Source: Ruminobacter sp. (GTDB lineage Bacteria; Pseudomonadota; Gammaproteobacteria; Enterobacterales; Succinivibrionaceae). From it: a stretch of 64,000 nt of DNA. The DNA lies in assembly GCA_017940385.1 (NCBI GenBank), contig JAGAYS010000044.1, positions 1 through 64,000 of the forward strand, read 5' to 3'. A program made the translations under genes and the position numbers. Numbering within the stretch: position 1 is the first letter of the stretch; every line of letters starts with the position of its first letter. Under the pieces are notes generated by a model. It saw only the letters and a list, made by a program, of their open reading frames with translations, was not told where the DNA came from and made no database searches. Below, piece after piece: positions 1 to 8,451 of this stretch.

Positions 1-90
1 AATGCTAAAATACAGAATTGGGCCAAGGTTCTTAATCAGCTATCCTGTCTTGATGAAACCAGCACAAGGATAGCTAGGTACATTAGATAA
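1..90 (+). CDS. C-terminal end of an unidentified protein (partial)
   Basis: Reading frame 1 is open from the first base of the window and closes at a TAA at 88-90, giving 29 residues that end in TRIARYIR. Only this tail is visible, so no family can be assigned. It could be a transposase tail, since nothing links it to the pflA gene that follows on the other strand, but there is no motif to prove that. The 168 bases between it and pflA show no clear gene. Confidence 0.4.
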   Translation, partial: NAKIQNWAKVLNQLSCLDETSTRIARYIR

Positions 91-258
91 TTTTTCAAAA
101 GGGGCTTAACAAGGGTTTACACGGAATCGCGTTCACTCTCGTCTTATGTGTCCTAAACATATGAATTACAACAAAGTTTAGGTTAAGAATACGGCACCAT
201 TGATATCCCGGCGGTTTGAGGTCAGAACAGTCTGAATATATACAGAATGCCGTTCTTA

Positions 259-1026
259 TCAGTAAACCTCCTGATGATATTCTCTGAGAATATCCTTCAG
301 ATGTTTCATGACATCAGCTTTTGGAGGATGGATGTCATTGAGCTTGTACGGATCATTAAAAAAAGCCCATTTATGTTTACCCATCTCATGGTAAGGAAGC
401 AGCTCCACTCTTTCCACCGCATCCCCCAGTTCCTTTATGAATTCTCCCATTTTCCTCGCGTTGTCTTCAGTGTCAGTGTAGGTCGGGACAACAACCAGTC
501 TTATCCACATTTTCTTGTGATTATCGGCAAGATATCTGGCAAAGGCCAGGGTATCCTTGTTGGAACGACCGGTAAGTTCCTTATGAACATCATCATTCAT
601 GGCTTTCAAATCAAGGAGAAATGTATCAGTTTCTTCTATCAGAGACCTTACATCATCATTGTAGTTACGGATACCGCCATTGGTATCGAGACATGTATTA
701 AAACCGGCCGCATGCACCTGCCTGAACAGTTCAGCCACAAATTTAGCCTGCATCGAAGCCTCGCCTCCTGATGCGGTTACACCACCGCCACTTGCTCTGA
801 AAAACGGAGCATACGTGACGATTTCATCCATCAGCTTCTTAACGGTAACTTCCTCTCCGCCCTTGAAATCCCATGTATCCCTGTTGTGACAGTAAATACA
901 TTTAAACTGACATCCCTGAAAAAAAACAATATATCTGATTCCAGGACCGTCAACAGCCCCTCCCGTCTCAATAGAATGAATTCTGGCCGTTAATTCAGAT
1001 CCATTTACGTTCTCTGCAGGCGACAT
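259..1026 (-). CDS. pflA: Pyruvate formate-lyase activating enzyme (radical SAM)
   Basis: A 255-residue radical SAM activase that uses a [4Fe-4S] cluster and S-adenosylmethionine to put the glycyl radical on PflB in the cytoplasm. The cluster motif CxxxCxxC is at Cys39, Cys43 and Cys46 (CQFKCIYCH), preceded by the family segment SIETGGAVDGPGIRYIVFFQG. The GGG and SGGE stretches near residues 84-90 fit the SAM-binding region. Length agrees with the roughly 246-residue E. coli enzyme. The ATG is preceded by AGAGGAG six bases upstream. Its substrate pflB lies about 41 kb away at 41930-44239 rather than next door as in E. coli. It is divergent from the epimerase gene at 1236, with a 209-base shared promoter region. 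Confidence 0.95.
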   Translation of the reverse strand: MSPAENVNGSELTARIHSIETGGAVDGPGIRYIVFFQGCQFKCIYCHNRDTWDFKGGEEVTVKKLMDEIVTYAPFFRASGGGVTASGGEASMQAKFVAELFRQVHAAGFNTCLDTNGGIRNYNDDVRSLIEETDTFLLDLKAMNDDVHKELTGRSNKDTLAFARYLADNHKKMWIRLVVVPTYTDTEDNARKMGEFIKELGDAVERVELLPYHEMGKHKWAFFNDPYKLNDIHPPKADVMKHLKDILREYHQEVY

Positions 1027-1235
1027 ACTACGCTCCTCTAATCATATATTCTTGTATCGGTTAAACCGCATTATATTGACGTCATTAAAATCCTGGACGA
1101 CAAACATTTCTTTTATTCCTGTGCTTACAATTATAATAACAACAGCCGGTATTTTTTAAAAGCTGTATTAACCGGAACCGTCTGGACAGCCGCGAATAAC
1201 AACACAACATTACAATTCATCATTCGAGGAACATA

Positions 1236-2219
1236 ATGAACAATTATTTAATAACCGGAGCATCCGGAATGATTGCCGGAGGATTCATTCAGAAGATAGT
1301 AAGTGAACATCAGTACGTGGGACTCATTCTCCTGACCAGGGATAAAGTACATACCGCTTACCGTTACCAGAAACTGCTCGAAGCCTCTCACACCCCAATC
1401 AAAATAATCTCCGACCTGTCTGAACTCACGGATAATGAAGCAGCTTCGGTAACTGCCGTCATCAACCTTGCAGGCTCCCCCATAAGTACCGGACTGGTCA
1501 ACACGGCGAAATTCAAAGATCTTTATGAGTCCAGGGTAACCTATACGAAAAATCTTGTAAAAAAACTGAAAGAAAGAAATATAACGCCTCAGGTTTTTAT
1601 TTCCGCATCATCAATGGCCGTATATTCGGAAACATCGGCCCCGTTCAGCGAAACCACTGCTCCCGAGTCCCCAAAATCCAAGCTTGCAAAGTTATGCAAT
1701 GACTGGGAAAAAGCCGCACTCAATGCCCACAGTGAACTTAACTCCAGAGTAGTGATTATGAGACTCGGAAACGTCACGGATCTCTCCGGAGGAATGCTTA
1801 TGAGGCTGCTTCCCGTCTTTCAAAAGGGATATATCCCTCTTCTCGGAAACGGTGAACAAATCATTCCATGGATTACTCTTTTCGACACTGCCAGAGTAAT
1901 ATCACATCTCATAAGAAAAAACGGAATAGAAGGTCCTGTTCATGTATGCACCGGTGAACTAATTGCTCAGTTTGAACTGTTTAAGACACTGGCCGCCATC
2001 ACCGGAATGAAAACAGCCAAAACACTCAGAGTACCGAAATTTCTGGTAAAAGCCGCGCAGAAGGATGCCGCACAGGCTGTTCTGAATTCCATCGCCTCAG
2101 TCCCGGAAAAGCTCAACGGTTCAGGATTTACATTTAGATACAGAACGGCAGCAGACTATGTCAGAGCTGTAAGGGAAACAATGGAAATCACGGCAGAACT
2201 CCAGAATTCACGCTCCTGA
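1236..2219 (+). CDS. NAD(P)-dependent epimerase of the TIGR01777 / SDR39U1 type
   Basis: A 327-residue extended short-chain dehydrogenase. The N-terminal nucleotide-binding motif TGASGMIAG (residues 7-15) is followed by the AVINLAGSPIS segment and the SASSMAVYSE active-site region around residues 123-131. The conserved IPWITLFD stretch and the C-terminal helical domain are typical of the family that includes E. coli YfcH, whose substrate is unknown. The start is supported by a GAGGA five bases upstream. The gene stands alone, divergent from pflA and convergent with pta, and ends 29 bases before a hairpin terminator. The general family is clear; the reaction is not. Confidence 0.85.
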   Translation: MNNYLITGASGMIAGGFIQKIVSEHQYVGLILLTRDKVHTAYRYQKLLEASHTPIKIISDLSELTDNEAASVTAVINLAGSPISTGLVNTAKFKDLYESRVTYTKNLVKKLKERNITPQVFISASSMAVYSETSAPFSETTAPESPKSKLAKLCNDWEKAALNAHSELNSRVVIMRLGNVTDLSGGMLMRLLPVFQKGYIPLLGNGEQIIPWITLFDTARVISHLIRKNGIEGPVHVCTGELIAQFELFKTLAAITGMKTAKTLRVPKFLVKAAQKDAAQAVLNSIASVPEKLNGSGFTFRYRTAADYVRAVRETMEITAELQNSRS

Positions 2220-2248
2220 ACTTATGCATCAGGCACGGACGACAGAAC

Positions 2249-2280
2249 AAAGGCCCCGCACCGGAAGGTGCAGGGCCTTT
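2249..2280. terminator. Bidirectional hairpin terminator between epimerase gene and pta
   Basis: An inverted repeat (left arm AAAGGCCCCGCACC, loop GGAA, right arm GGTGCAGGGCCTTT) with one internal mismatch. It lies between the convergent epimerase and pta genes and reads into A/T runs on both sides, so it can serve both. Confidence 0.8.
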
Positions 2281-2308
2281 GATTTATTTATCGTCAGTCA
2301 GGATAGAC

Positions 2309-4429
2309 TTACTTATTCTGCTGAGCCTGAATTGCGGTGATTGCGATGGTGTAAACGATATCGTCAACCAAAGCACCGCGTGAAAGGTCATTTACAGGCT
2401 TCTTCATACCCTGAAGCATAGGTCCGATGGATACCAGCTTAGCTGAACGCTGTACTGCCTTATATGCAATATTACCGGTGTTCAGGTCTGGGAATATGAA
2501 TACTGTAGCCTTACCTGCAACAGGTGAGTTTGGAGCCTTTGAAGCAGCAACATCAGCCATGATTGCGGCGTCATACTGTAACGGACCGTCGATTACCAAA
2601 TCAGGACGCTTGGTCTTGGCAATTTCGGTAGCGGTACGAACCTTTTCAACATCTTCACCCTTACCTGAGGTACCTGTTGAATATGAAAGCATGGCAACGC
2701 GAGGTTCAATACCGAATGCCTTAGCGGTATCAGAAGACTGGATGGCAATTTCAGCCAGCTGTTCAGCTGTCGGATCAGGGTTGATTGCACAGTCACCGTA
2801 TACCAGAACCTGATCAGGAAGCAGCATGAAGAACACTGATGAAACCAGTGATGAACCTGGAGCCGTCTTAATAATCTGAAGAGGAGGTCTGATGGTATTT
2901 GCGGTAGTATGCACAGCACCTGAAACCAAACCGTCAACTTCGTTTCTTTCAATCATCATGGTACCGAGAACAACATTGTCTTCAAGCTGTTCACGGGCAG
3001 CTTCAGGAGTCAGCCCCTTGCTCTTGCGAAGTTCAACAAGACGTTCAACATAGTTTTCACGGGAAGCAACCGGATCAATGATTTCCACGCCTTCACCGAG
3101 AACCACGCCCTGCTGAGCGGCAACACGCTGAATTTCTTCAGGATTACCGAGAAGTACCGGAGTTGCAATGCCTCTGGCGGCACAGATTGCTGCAGCCTTA
3201 ACTGTACGAGGTTCATTACCTTCAGGAAGAACAATACGCTTTCTTTCTGCTCTTGCACGTTCGGTAAGCTTATAACGGAATGCAGCAGGGCTTAAGAGTC
3301 TTACATGAGCATTCTGCTCGGACTGGGTTTCAAGCCAGTTCTTGTCAATGAATCCTGCAACATAGTCGGCAATAAGATTAATTCTTTCAGCATCGTCAGC
3401 AGGAATTTCAGTATTGAAATGCTGTAAGTCAATGGCAGTCTGCCAGGTATGATCTTCAGTCTGGAGAATAGGAAGACCGGTAGCAAATGCCTGCTCACAA
3501 AGCTTCTTCACCCTTTCATCAAGATTGTAACCGCCGGTCAGAAGCAGAGCACCGATCTTGGTACCGTTCATTGCGGCAAGTGCAATTGAAATAATGATGT
3601 CTGATCTGTCACCTGAAGTTACGAGCAGTGAACCAGGCTTGATGTAATCAACCATGTTCTGAACGTCACGGGCACAGAAAACCACTTCTGACAAACGACG
3701 GGTTGCGAGTTCACCTTCATTTAATACCTGACACTGTAAATAAGAAGCCAGATCACTTGCACGGGCTGCATTCAGTGACGGATTCCAAGGAATTGAAGCC
3801 AGAACCTTGGCGATATCATCAAGATTCATGTTGCTTAAGTCACCTGAAGGCTTGCCTACTTCAAGCTGAGTAGGAACACCGTGGGAATCAACACTTGCAC
3901 CGACCTTGTTGATTACACAGCCGAGTACTCTGTTCCGTGCACCTTCGACATAGGTATTCACGGCCAGTTCCAGTCTTTCACGGATTTCCTGAGCTCCGCC
4001 GTTACCTGGCTGAGTTACGAATACGATGTCAGCATCGATGCCGCTGGCAATCTGCTTGTTTAATCTGTTGGCGAAAGGATGCTTTTCAACAGGAACAAGA
4101 CCTTCAACGATAATTACGTCAGCTCCGCTTGCAGCCGCATGATTTTCAAAGTTGGCGATAATTTCCTCAAGTAATGTTGAATCGTCACCTGAACTCAGTA
4201 AAGTTTCCATACGGGAAACTTCGATTGGTTCTGGAAGATCAAGATCAGTACCGGCCTTAATAACTGCGGTACTTGCTTCCGGTCCGATATAGGTAGGCTT
4301 TGGCTGTGCTACCGGCTTAAAGAAACTGACCTTAACACCTTCTCTTGCAAATGCTCTTACAAGACCTAAACTGATTGAAGTTACACCCACGCCGGTTCCA
4401 ATGGGTATAAGCATTATAGTATGCGCCAC
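2309..4429 (-). CDS. pta: Phosphate acetyltransferase, long (DRTGG-containing) form
   Basis: A 706-residue enzyme that interconverts acetyl-CoA and acetyl phosphate. The N-terminal part (residues 1-350) has the P-loop-like segment [16 protein letters not shown] of the AAA_26/DRTGG regulatory region; the C-terminal half (about 380-700) is the catalytic PTA_PTB domain, with [20 protein letters not shown] and the late [19 protein letters not shown] segment. Length matches the 714-residue E. coli Pta. The start is a GTG that aligns with the E. coli N-terminus (SRIIMLIP versus AHTIMLIP), with AGGGGA eight bases upstream. In enterobacteria pta follows ackA and yfbV; here yfbV is the divergent neighbour but ackA is absent from the interval. 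Confidence 0.96.
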   Translation of the reverse strand: MAHTIMLIPIGTGVGVTSISLGLVRAFAREGVKVSFFKPVAQPKPTYIGPEASTAVIKAGTDLDLPEPIEVSRMETLLSSGDDSTLLEEIIANFENHAAASGADVIIVEGLVPVEKHPFANRLNKQIASGIDADIVFVTQPGNGGAQEIRERLELAVNTYVEGARNRVLGCVINKVGASVDSHGVPTQLEVGKPSGDLSNMNLDDIAKVLASIPWNPSLNAARASDLASYLQCQVLNEGELATRRLSEVVFCARDVQNMVDYIKPGSLLVTSGDRSDIIISIALAAMNGTKIGALLLTGGYNLDERVKKLCEQAFATGLPILQTEDHTWQTAIDLQHFNTEIPADDAERINLIADYVAGFIDKNWLETQSEQNAHVRLLSPAAFRYKLTERARAERKRIVLPEGNEPRTVKAAAICAARGIATPVLLGNPEEIQRVAAQQGVVLGEGVEIIDPVASRENYVERLVELRKSKGLTPEAAREQLEDNVVLGTMMIERNEVDGLVSGAVHTTANTIRPPLQIIKTAPGSSLVSSVFFMLLPDQVLVYGDCAINPDPTAEQLAEIAIQSSDTAKAFGIEPRVAMLSYSTGTSGKGEDVEKVRTATEIAKTKRPDLVIDGPLQYDAAIMADVAASKAPNSPVAGKATVFIFPDLNTGNIAYKAVQRSAKLVSIGPMLQGMKKPVNDLSRGALVDDIVYTIAITAIQAQQNK

Positions 4430-4866
4430 TTGAGGAATCCCCTTTCTACTTGTAGTAGATTTTTTCAGTAAAAAAACAAACCGTTTTGGTTAACGGTTAT
4501 CCGAACTGTCATTCCACCAAGCTTTACCGGTGGAAGTACTGTCATTTATCAAAGATCTGATACCAATCAGTGATAAAAAATAATATGTGTTATTTTACTC
4601 TCTGAATACCAATCTCGCAAACTACAATATAAACGAATGGTCATTTTTAAACAAAAATCACCTTGTGTCCGTTTCAAATAAGCAAAAGCATTTTGAACAG
4701 AATGCATCTTTCCTTCCGTATCATAAAACATCGGTTCACCTTTACGGACAATGACTGTAAAATTATGTGAAAAAACGTCATTATCCTTATGCGGTTGTCG
4801 GATGAGTGTCATTTCCGTCATTCACCGCGGGCTTACGCAATGACAAACATCAGATCTGAGGTAATT
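4430..4866. other. pta/yfbV divergent intergenic region
   Basis: No convincing gene is seen in these 437 bases. An 84-codon minus-strand frame (4567-4821) exists but has no recognisable motif and only a weak ribosome binding site, so I do not call it. The region must carry promoters for pta and yfbV. An FNR-like palindrome CTGATACCAATCAG lies at 4557-4570, and an inverted repeat (AACCGTT/AACGGTT) near 4485-4500 would be in the pta leader. This is where ackA would be expected by comparison with E. coli. Confidence 0.5.
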
Positions 4867-5313
4867 ATGGGAATTTTTCACGTCTGGCATTCAGGAATCC
4901 TGTATGCAGGGCTCTGGCCTGATCAGCCGATACTTGACAATGTATTTAAAGAAGGCAGGGTCATACGCATTCTTGGCAAATCAGCCGTCATCCTTCCGCC
5001 GGTTCTGGCACTGACATTGGTATGGTCTTACTGCAGCGGATTCATTCTGTCCGAAAGTTTCAGATACATTCCATGGATCGGTACCGTCATAACAGCCGCA
5101 AACTGTGTGCTTATTCCGTTGTCAGGATACTGGTGGCTCGGCAAAAGAGCCGAACAGACACTGACCGGCAAATATCTGTCATGGTATCAGAGCATATGCG
5201 CAAAACTGGACATAACGGCAGAGCTTGCTCCTAACGGATTAAGTCTGGCCGGAGTCCTGAAAAAAGCCTCACGGAATCGGGAACTCTTCAAAAGAATAAC
5301 GGATGAAATGTAA
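4867..5313 (+). CDS. yfbV: Inner membrane protein of the YfbV (UPF0208, DUF412) family
   Basis: A 148-residue protein with two hydrophobic segments (about residues 43-60 and 70-92), matching the YfbV layout: an aromatic N-terminus ending in GLWP, an RVIRILGKSAVILPPV segment entering the first membrane helix, and the WWLGKR motif after the second. I chose the ATG at 4867 because TGAGG lies five bases before it and the length then matches the 151-residue E. coli protein. In Haemophilus and E. coli the family has been linked to chromosome terminus organisation, but its biochemical role is unclear. It is divergent from pta and tail-to-tail with trmO. Confidence 0.85.
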   Translation: MGIFHVWHSGILYAGLWPDQPILDNVFKEGRVIRILGKSAVILPPVLALTLVWSYCSGFILSESFRYIPWIGTVITAANCVLIPLSGYWWLGKRAEQTLTGKYLSWYQSICAKLDITAELAPNGLSLAGVLKKASRNRELFKRITDEM

Positions 5314-5381
5314 AGGACATAATATTTTCGGCAGGCACAAAAATTCCATAAACTGACGTGATCTGAGAACCCCTCTCTCAA

Positions 5382-6101
5382 TCATTCTGCTTTTTCAAGA
5401 AAGAGAACGATGAATACTCCGTCTTTCACACACCACTTTACATCATACCCACAAAGACCAACGCCGTACATACGATCATCGGAATGGCCGGCTCTGTAGG
5501 CAGGACGGGGATCCTGAGCAAGGACTTCCTCAATAAGATTTCTGAAATCGGCTATTCCTGACTCTTCAATCTGCTTAAGCGCCAGATCCATAAAACGCAC
5601 CTCCTGCATTTTCGGTGCTTCCGGAGCAAAACCGCTCACGGCATCAGGAACAGAATCAACGAAACAGATATAAGGTTTAATATCCACAACGGGGGTTCCG
5701 TTCACCATATCCGCCCCTTCCACAATGAGAGACACATGACCGTTTACGTTGTTTACCTTTTTTAACCGTACCACGGAAAGTCCAAGGCGGTTCGGTCTGA
5801 ACGGAGATCTGGTGGCAAAAACCCCTTTGTACTCATTTCCGCCAAGTCTCGGAGGACGAACCATCGGCCGGAATTCAGCGTCGTCGGAATTTCTGTCGAA
5901 CAAAAAACTTATCCACAGATGTGAAAAACCGTCAATACCGGCAAAAGCCTCTTCTCTGTCATATGGGGGATAGAAATGTATCTCAAAATGACCATGACTG
6001 ATTAAAGAACTCTGTCTCGGTACGGCAAACTTTTCATCAAAAGGAGTTTCTATGTAACCAATGGCCTTAACAGCAATTTCATTTGAACTACTGCTGCTCA
6101 T
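5382..6101 (-). CDS. trmO: tRNA (N6-threonylcarbamoyladenosine37-N6)-methyltransferase TrmO
   Basis: A 239-residue enzyme of the YaeB/TsaA family, which uses S-adenosylmethionine to methylate t6A37 in certain tRNAs. The family signatures are IGYIETPFDEKFAVPRQ near the N-terminus, DGFSHLWISFLFD, RSPFRPNRLGLSVVRL in the middle of the domain, and VDIKPYICFVD. The C-terminal part (DPRPAY onward) is the short TrmO C-terminal domain. I chose the second ATG (6101), which has AAGAGG just upstream and aligns with the E. coli start; an ATG at 6113 is the alternative. It overlaps the end of rcsF by 14 bases, the same rcsF-trmO pairing as in E. coli, so the two are probably translationally coupled. Confidence 0.93.
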   Translation of the reverse strand: MSSSSSNEIAVKAIGYIETPFDEKFAVPRQSSLISHGHFEIHFYPPYDREEAFAGIDGFSHLWISFLFDRNSDDAEFRPMVRPPRLGGNEYKGVFATRSPFRPNRLGLSVVRLKKVNNVNGHVSLIVEGADMVNGTPVVDIKPYICFVDSVPDAVSGFAPEAPKMQEVRFMDLALKQIEESGIADFRNLIEEVLAQDPRPAYRAGHSDDRMYGVGLCGYDVKWCVKDGVFIVLFLEKAE

Positions 6102-6483
6102 GAGCCTCTTCATCCTCTTTCACGTAAACAACACGTGCATAGCAGGAAACGCTGCGCAGACAGGCAGGCGTATCATCAAGCGTGATACAGGTGCTGTATA
6201 CCAAACCGTTACCTTTTTTCTTGAGAGCCAGCGATCTTGCATCAGCCTTGGCTTCCTTTTCTGTCGGTTCAGGCTCATTTTCCTTCATCTTACAGGAAAT
6301 GCCTTCAACAGTTCCTATATCCTCATAATTCAGATCTCTGAGTTCGCTGTTGGTATATATCTTCACCTTCGACAGTTCAAAATAGGATACGATATTATCA
6401 GGATCCAGATTGGACTCAAACGAAAAAGACGAACAACCGGAAACAATAACAAAAGAAACTATAGATAAAAGTCTTTTTAACAT
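6088..6483 (-). CDS. rcsF: Outer membrane lipoprotein RcsF
   Basis: A 131-residue lipoprotein sensor of the Rcs envelope stress phosphorelay. The signal peptide ends in the lipobox VSGC (acylated Cys17). The mature part has VKIYTNSELRDLNYEDIGTV, close to the E. coli RcsF segment VRIYTNAEE, and the four cysteines that form the two non-consecutive disulfides in E. coli RcsF are all present (Cys64, Cys99, Cys108, Cys114). The longer open frame running back to 6579 is only read-through of the tRNA-Ala gene; the lipoprotein start at 6483 is the sensible one, although no strong Shine-Dalgarno is visible. It starts 51 bases after tRNA-Ala and overlaps trmO. Partner genes rcsB, rcsC and rcsD are not in this window. 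Confidence 0.87.
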   Translation of the reverse strand: MLKRLLSIVSFVIVSGCSSFSFESNLDPDNIVSYFELSKVKIYTNSELRDLNYEDIGTVEGISCKMKENEPEPTEKEAKADARSLALKKKGNGLVYSTCITLDDTPACLRSVSCYARVVYVKEDEEAHEQQ

Positions 6484-6534
6484 TGGAATGGATTGAGATG
6501 ATTGAATGAATGTTTTGGAAAACCGCAAAGGTTT

Positions 6535-6610
<76 letters not shown>

Positions 6611-6943
6611 TAAGAACGAGTGTTATTTTATAGACCACCTCATATTCTGTCAAACCTTTTTTTGAAAAAATTTAAAATTGTATTATTTATAATCAATTTA
6701 TCCATAACTTGACATCAGCATGTTCAAATAGAATACAGATCATTGATTTTAAACCGGAAAAACGCCCCAAAAAACAATAAAAATATTCCGACATCATCAT
6801 AATTAATCATCCGTCCGGCCTGAAAATTGAGCATTCAGAATTCCATATGTATATTTTTTACGCAAAACAACTCAGTGCACACTCAGCCACAAATTATAGT
6901 TTGCATTTTAAAATAAAAATAATTAAAATTGGCTGTATCTTCT
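6611..6943. promoter_or_regulatory. Divergent promoter region between two tRNA genes
   Basis: These 333 bases contain no open frame with coding character and are strongly AT-rich. They separate tRNA-Ala (minus) from tRNA-Gly (plus) and must hold both promoters. A possible TTGCAT -35 element lies at about 6901, upstream of tRNA-Gly; no clear -10 was fixed. Confidence 0.4.
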
Positions 6944-7017
6944 GCGGGCGTAATTCAATGGCAGAATGAAAGCTTCCCAAGCTTTACACGCGGGTTCGAT
7001 TCCCGTCGCCCGCTCCA
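6944..7017 (+). tRNA. tRNA-Gly (CCC)
   Basis: A 74-nt cloverleaf beginning GCGGGCGTAATTCAATGG and ending TCGCCCGCTCCA, with a fully paired acceptor stem. The anticodon arm AAAGCTTCCCAAGCTTT places CCC in the anticodon. The T arm has GGGTTCGATTCCC and CCA is encoded. It corresponds to E. coli glyU in length and sequence. Confidence 0.97.
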
Positions 7018-7187
7018 AAATATCCATACTTATCTTTTCCTACAATACATCAACATTATTCCGACTTACAGTGTAAAAAAATTTTATTTTATGATAATTT
7101 ACACATGGTTACCGGAGTTAAAAACATTTGTTAATGTTTCTAATCCATAACTACAATTTGAAACGCAATTATCTCAGGTATATACAC

Positions 7188-7685
7188 ATGAACAAGAACT
7201 TTATAGAAAGAGATCATGAGATTCTTACCGTGGAAGAACTCCTTTCCTTAAGAAAAAAAGCCAAAGAAGACGGCTTAAAGGTCATCATGACTAACGGGTG
7301 TTTCGACATTCTTCACTCCGGACACGTTACCTATCTGAAGGAAGCCAGAGAACTTGGTGACATTCTGATAGTTGCGGTAAACACGGATGCATCCGTATCA
7401 AGACTCAAGGGACCTACCAGACCAATCAACAACACTGAAGAAAGAATGACCATACTTGCAGCTCTACATTCCGTTGACTGGGTTGTACCTTTTGACGAAG
7501 ACACTCCAAGAGAGCTTATAGCCAAAGTTCTTCCTGACATTCTGGTTAAGGGAGGAGATTATAAACCTGAAGACATCGCAGGATATCATGAAGTAAAGGC
7601 AAACGGCGGTGATGTTAAGATTCTGTGCTTCAAGAATGGCTGCTCAACCACCAATGTCATAAAGAAAATCAAATCTCTGGGCTGA
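7188..7685 (+). CDS. rfaE2: D-glycero-beta-D-manno-heptose 1-phosphate adenylyltransferase (stand-alone HldE C-domain)
   Basis: A 165-residue nucleotidyltransferase that activates heptose 1-phosphate to ADP-heptose for lipopolysaccharide inner core. The signature [15 protein letters not shown] carries the HxGH nucleotide-binding motif, and the segments [17 protein letters not shown] and LVKGGDY match the C-terminal half of E. coli HldE, where it is fused to a kinase. Here only the adenylyltransferase domain is present, about a third of the 477-residue bifunctional protein. The ATG at 7188 has AGG ten bases upstream; an in-frame codon at 7128 would add an unlikely tail. The gene is followed at once by a strong terminator. 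The kinase partner is not in this window. Confidence 0.92.
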   Translation: MNKNFIERDHEILTVEELLSLRKKAKEDGLKVIMTNGCFDILHSGHVTYLKEARELGDILIVAVNTDASVSRLKGPTRPINNTEERMTILAALHSVDWVVPFDEDTPRELIAKVLPDILVKGGDYKPEDIAGYHEVKANGGDVKILCFKNGCSTTNVIKKIKSLG

Positions 7686-7711
7686 TGTCATCCGGCTGAA
7701 CAGATATAAAG

Positions 7712-7749
7712 AAGTAAACGGCATTTGTAAAAACAAATGCCGTTTACTT
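7712..7749. terminator. Perfect 17-bp hairpin terminator after rfaE2
   Basis: Arms AAGTAAACGGCATTTGT and its exact complement are separated by an AAAA loop, followed by a T-rich stretch. It lies between the convergent rfaE2 and the unknown gene at 7785-8219 and probably serves both strands. Confidence 0.9.
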
Positions 7750-7784
7750 GTTCTTTTTAACCGTCCGTATGGATTGAACAGGAT

Positions 7785-8219
7785 TTACCAGTCTTTAGAA
7801 ACCCTGTCAAGCATAACGTACAGAGCCTGTGCCAGCGAATCCTCGCCGAAAAAGTTTCTGATGGCCGGGAAGTCTTCCACGGTGGCGGCAATATACTGTT
7901 TCTCTTCGTTATCTATAAGAGTCATGCGCTGACATACAAACTTGTCATTTCTGGTTTTAAACAGTTTTAAATAGCCGAGACGACGATCATCCTTGTTATG
8001 TCGTTCTTCCACATTACAGATTTGCCATCCCTTGAAGGTTATGTCAATCTTACCGTCACGCTTTACCACTTCATCAGCCGGCAGGTCGGACAGTTTCTTG
8101 CACAAATCAGGACGTTCCTTTATTAATGCATTTCTGTGATCTTCTTCGGTTACCTTACCCAGACCTGCAGACGATGAGGAATCTCCTTCCTTGCCTAAAA
8201 TCTTATCAAAAAGCCCCAT
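7785..8219 (-). CDS. Conserved-looking small soluble protein of unknown function
   Basis: A 144-residue protein I do not recognise. It opens MGLFDKILGKEGDSSSSAGL, a short amphipathic N-terminus followed by a Ser-rich linker, and continues as a highly charged globular region with no signal peptide, no membrane segment and one cysteine pair far apart (CKK, CNV, CQR). The MGLFDKILG opening recalls several small cytoplasmic proteins that start with a GLFD/GLFK helix, but that is not diagnostic. It lies alone between a terminator and tolC. Coding status rests on length, a sensible start and its good spacing from both neighbours. Confidence 0.65.
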   Translation of the reverse strand: MGLFDKILGKEGDSSSSAGLGKVTEEDHRNALIKERPDLCKKLSDLPADEVVKRDGKIDITFKGWQICNVEERHNKDDRRLGYLKLFKTRNDKFVCQRMTLIDNEEKQYIAATVEDFPAIRNFFGEDSLAQALYVMLDRVSKDW

Positions 8220-8451
8220 TTCAAAAATCCTCCCCCGATAATCTCTTTACACTATCATAATGTTCTTCCTGAAACAATAAAACAGTTAGGTATTTCGGAA
8301 GCCTTAGCGATGCACACAAAGTACATCTCCAAACATAATGCCTATTATCTTTAGATAATATAACATTATTTTCCTGAGATGTACTAATTAAAGTGCAAAC
8401 AGAAAAAGATTTTGCTATCTAAATATAGTTTTGTTTCTTTTTTGTACACAC

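Noticed and set aside
1-240. Second IS66 end at the left of the window
   Set aside because: AACAAGGGTT at about 105 resembles part of the IS66 inverted repeat, but the GTAAGCG tip and the rest do not match.
4567-4821. 84-codon minus-strand frame between pta and yfbV as a gene
   Set aside because: No recognised motif, only a weak ribosome binding site, and it would occupy most of the divergent promoter region. I leave it as an uncertain open frame.
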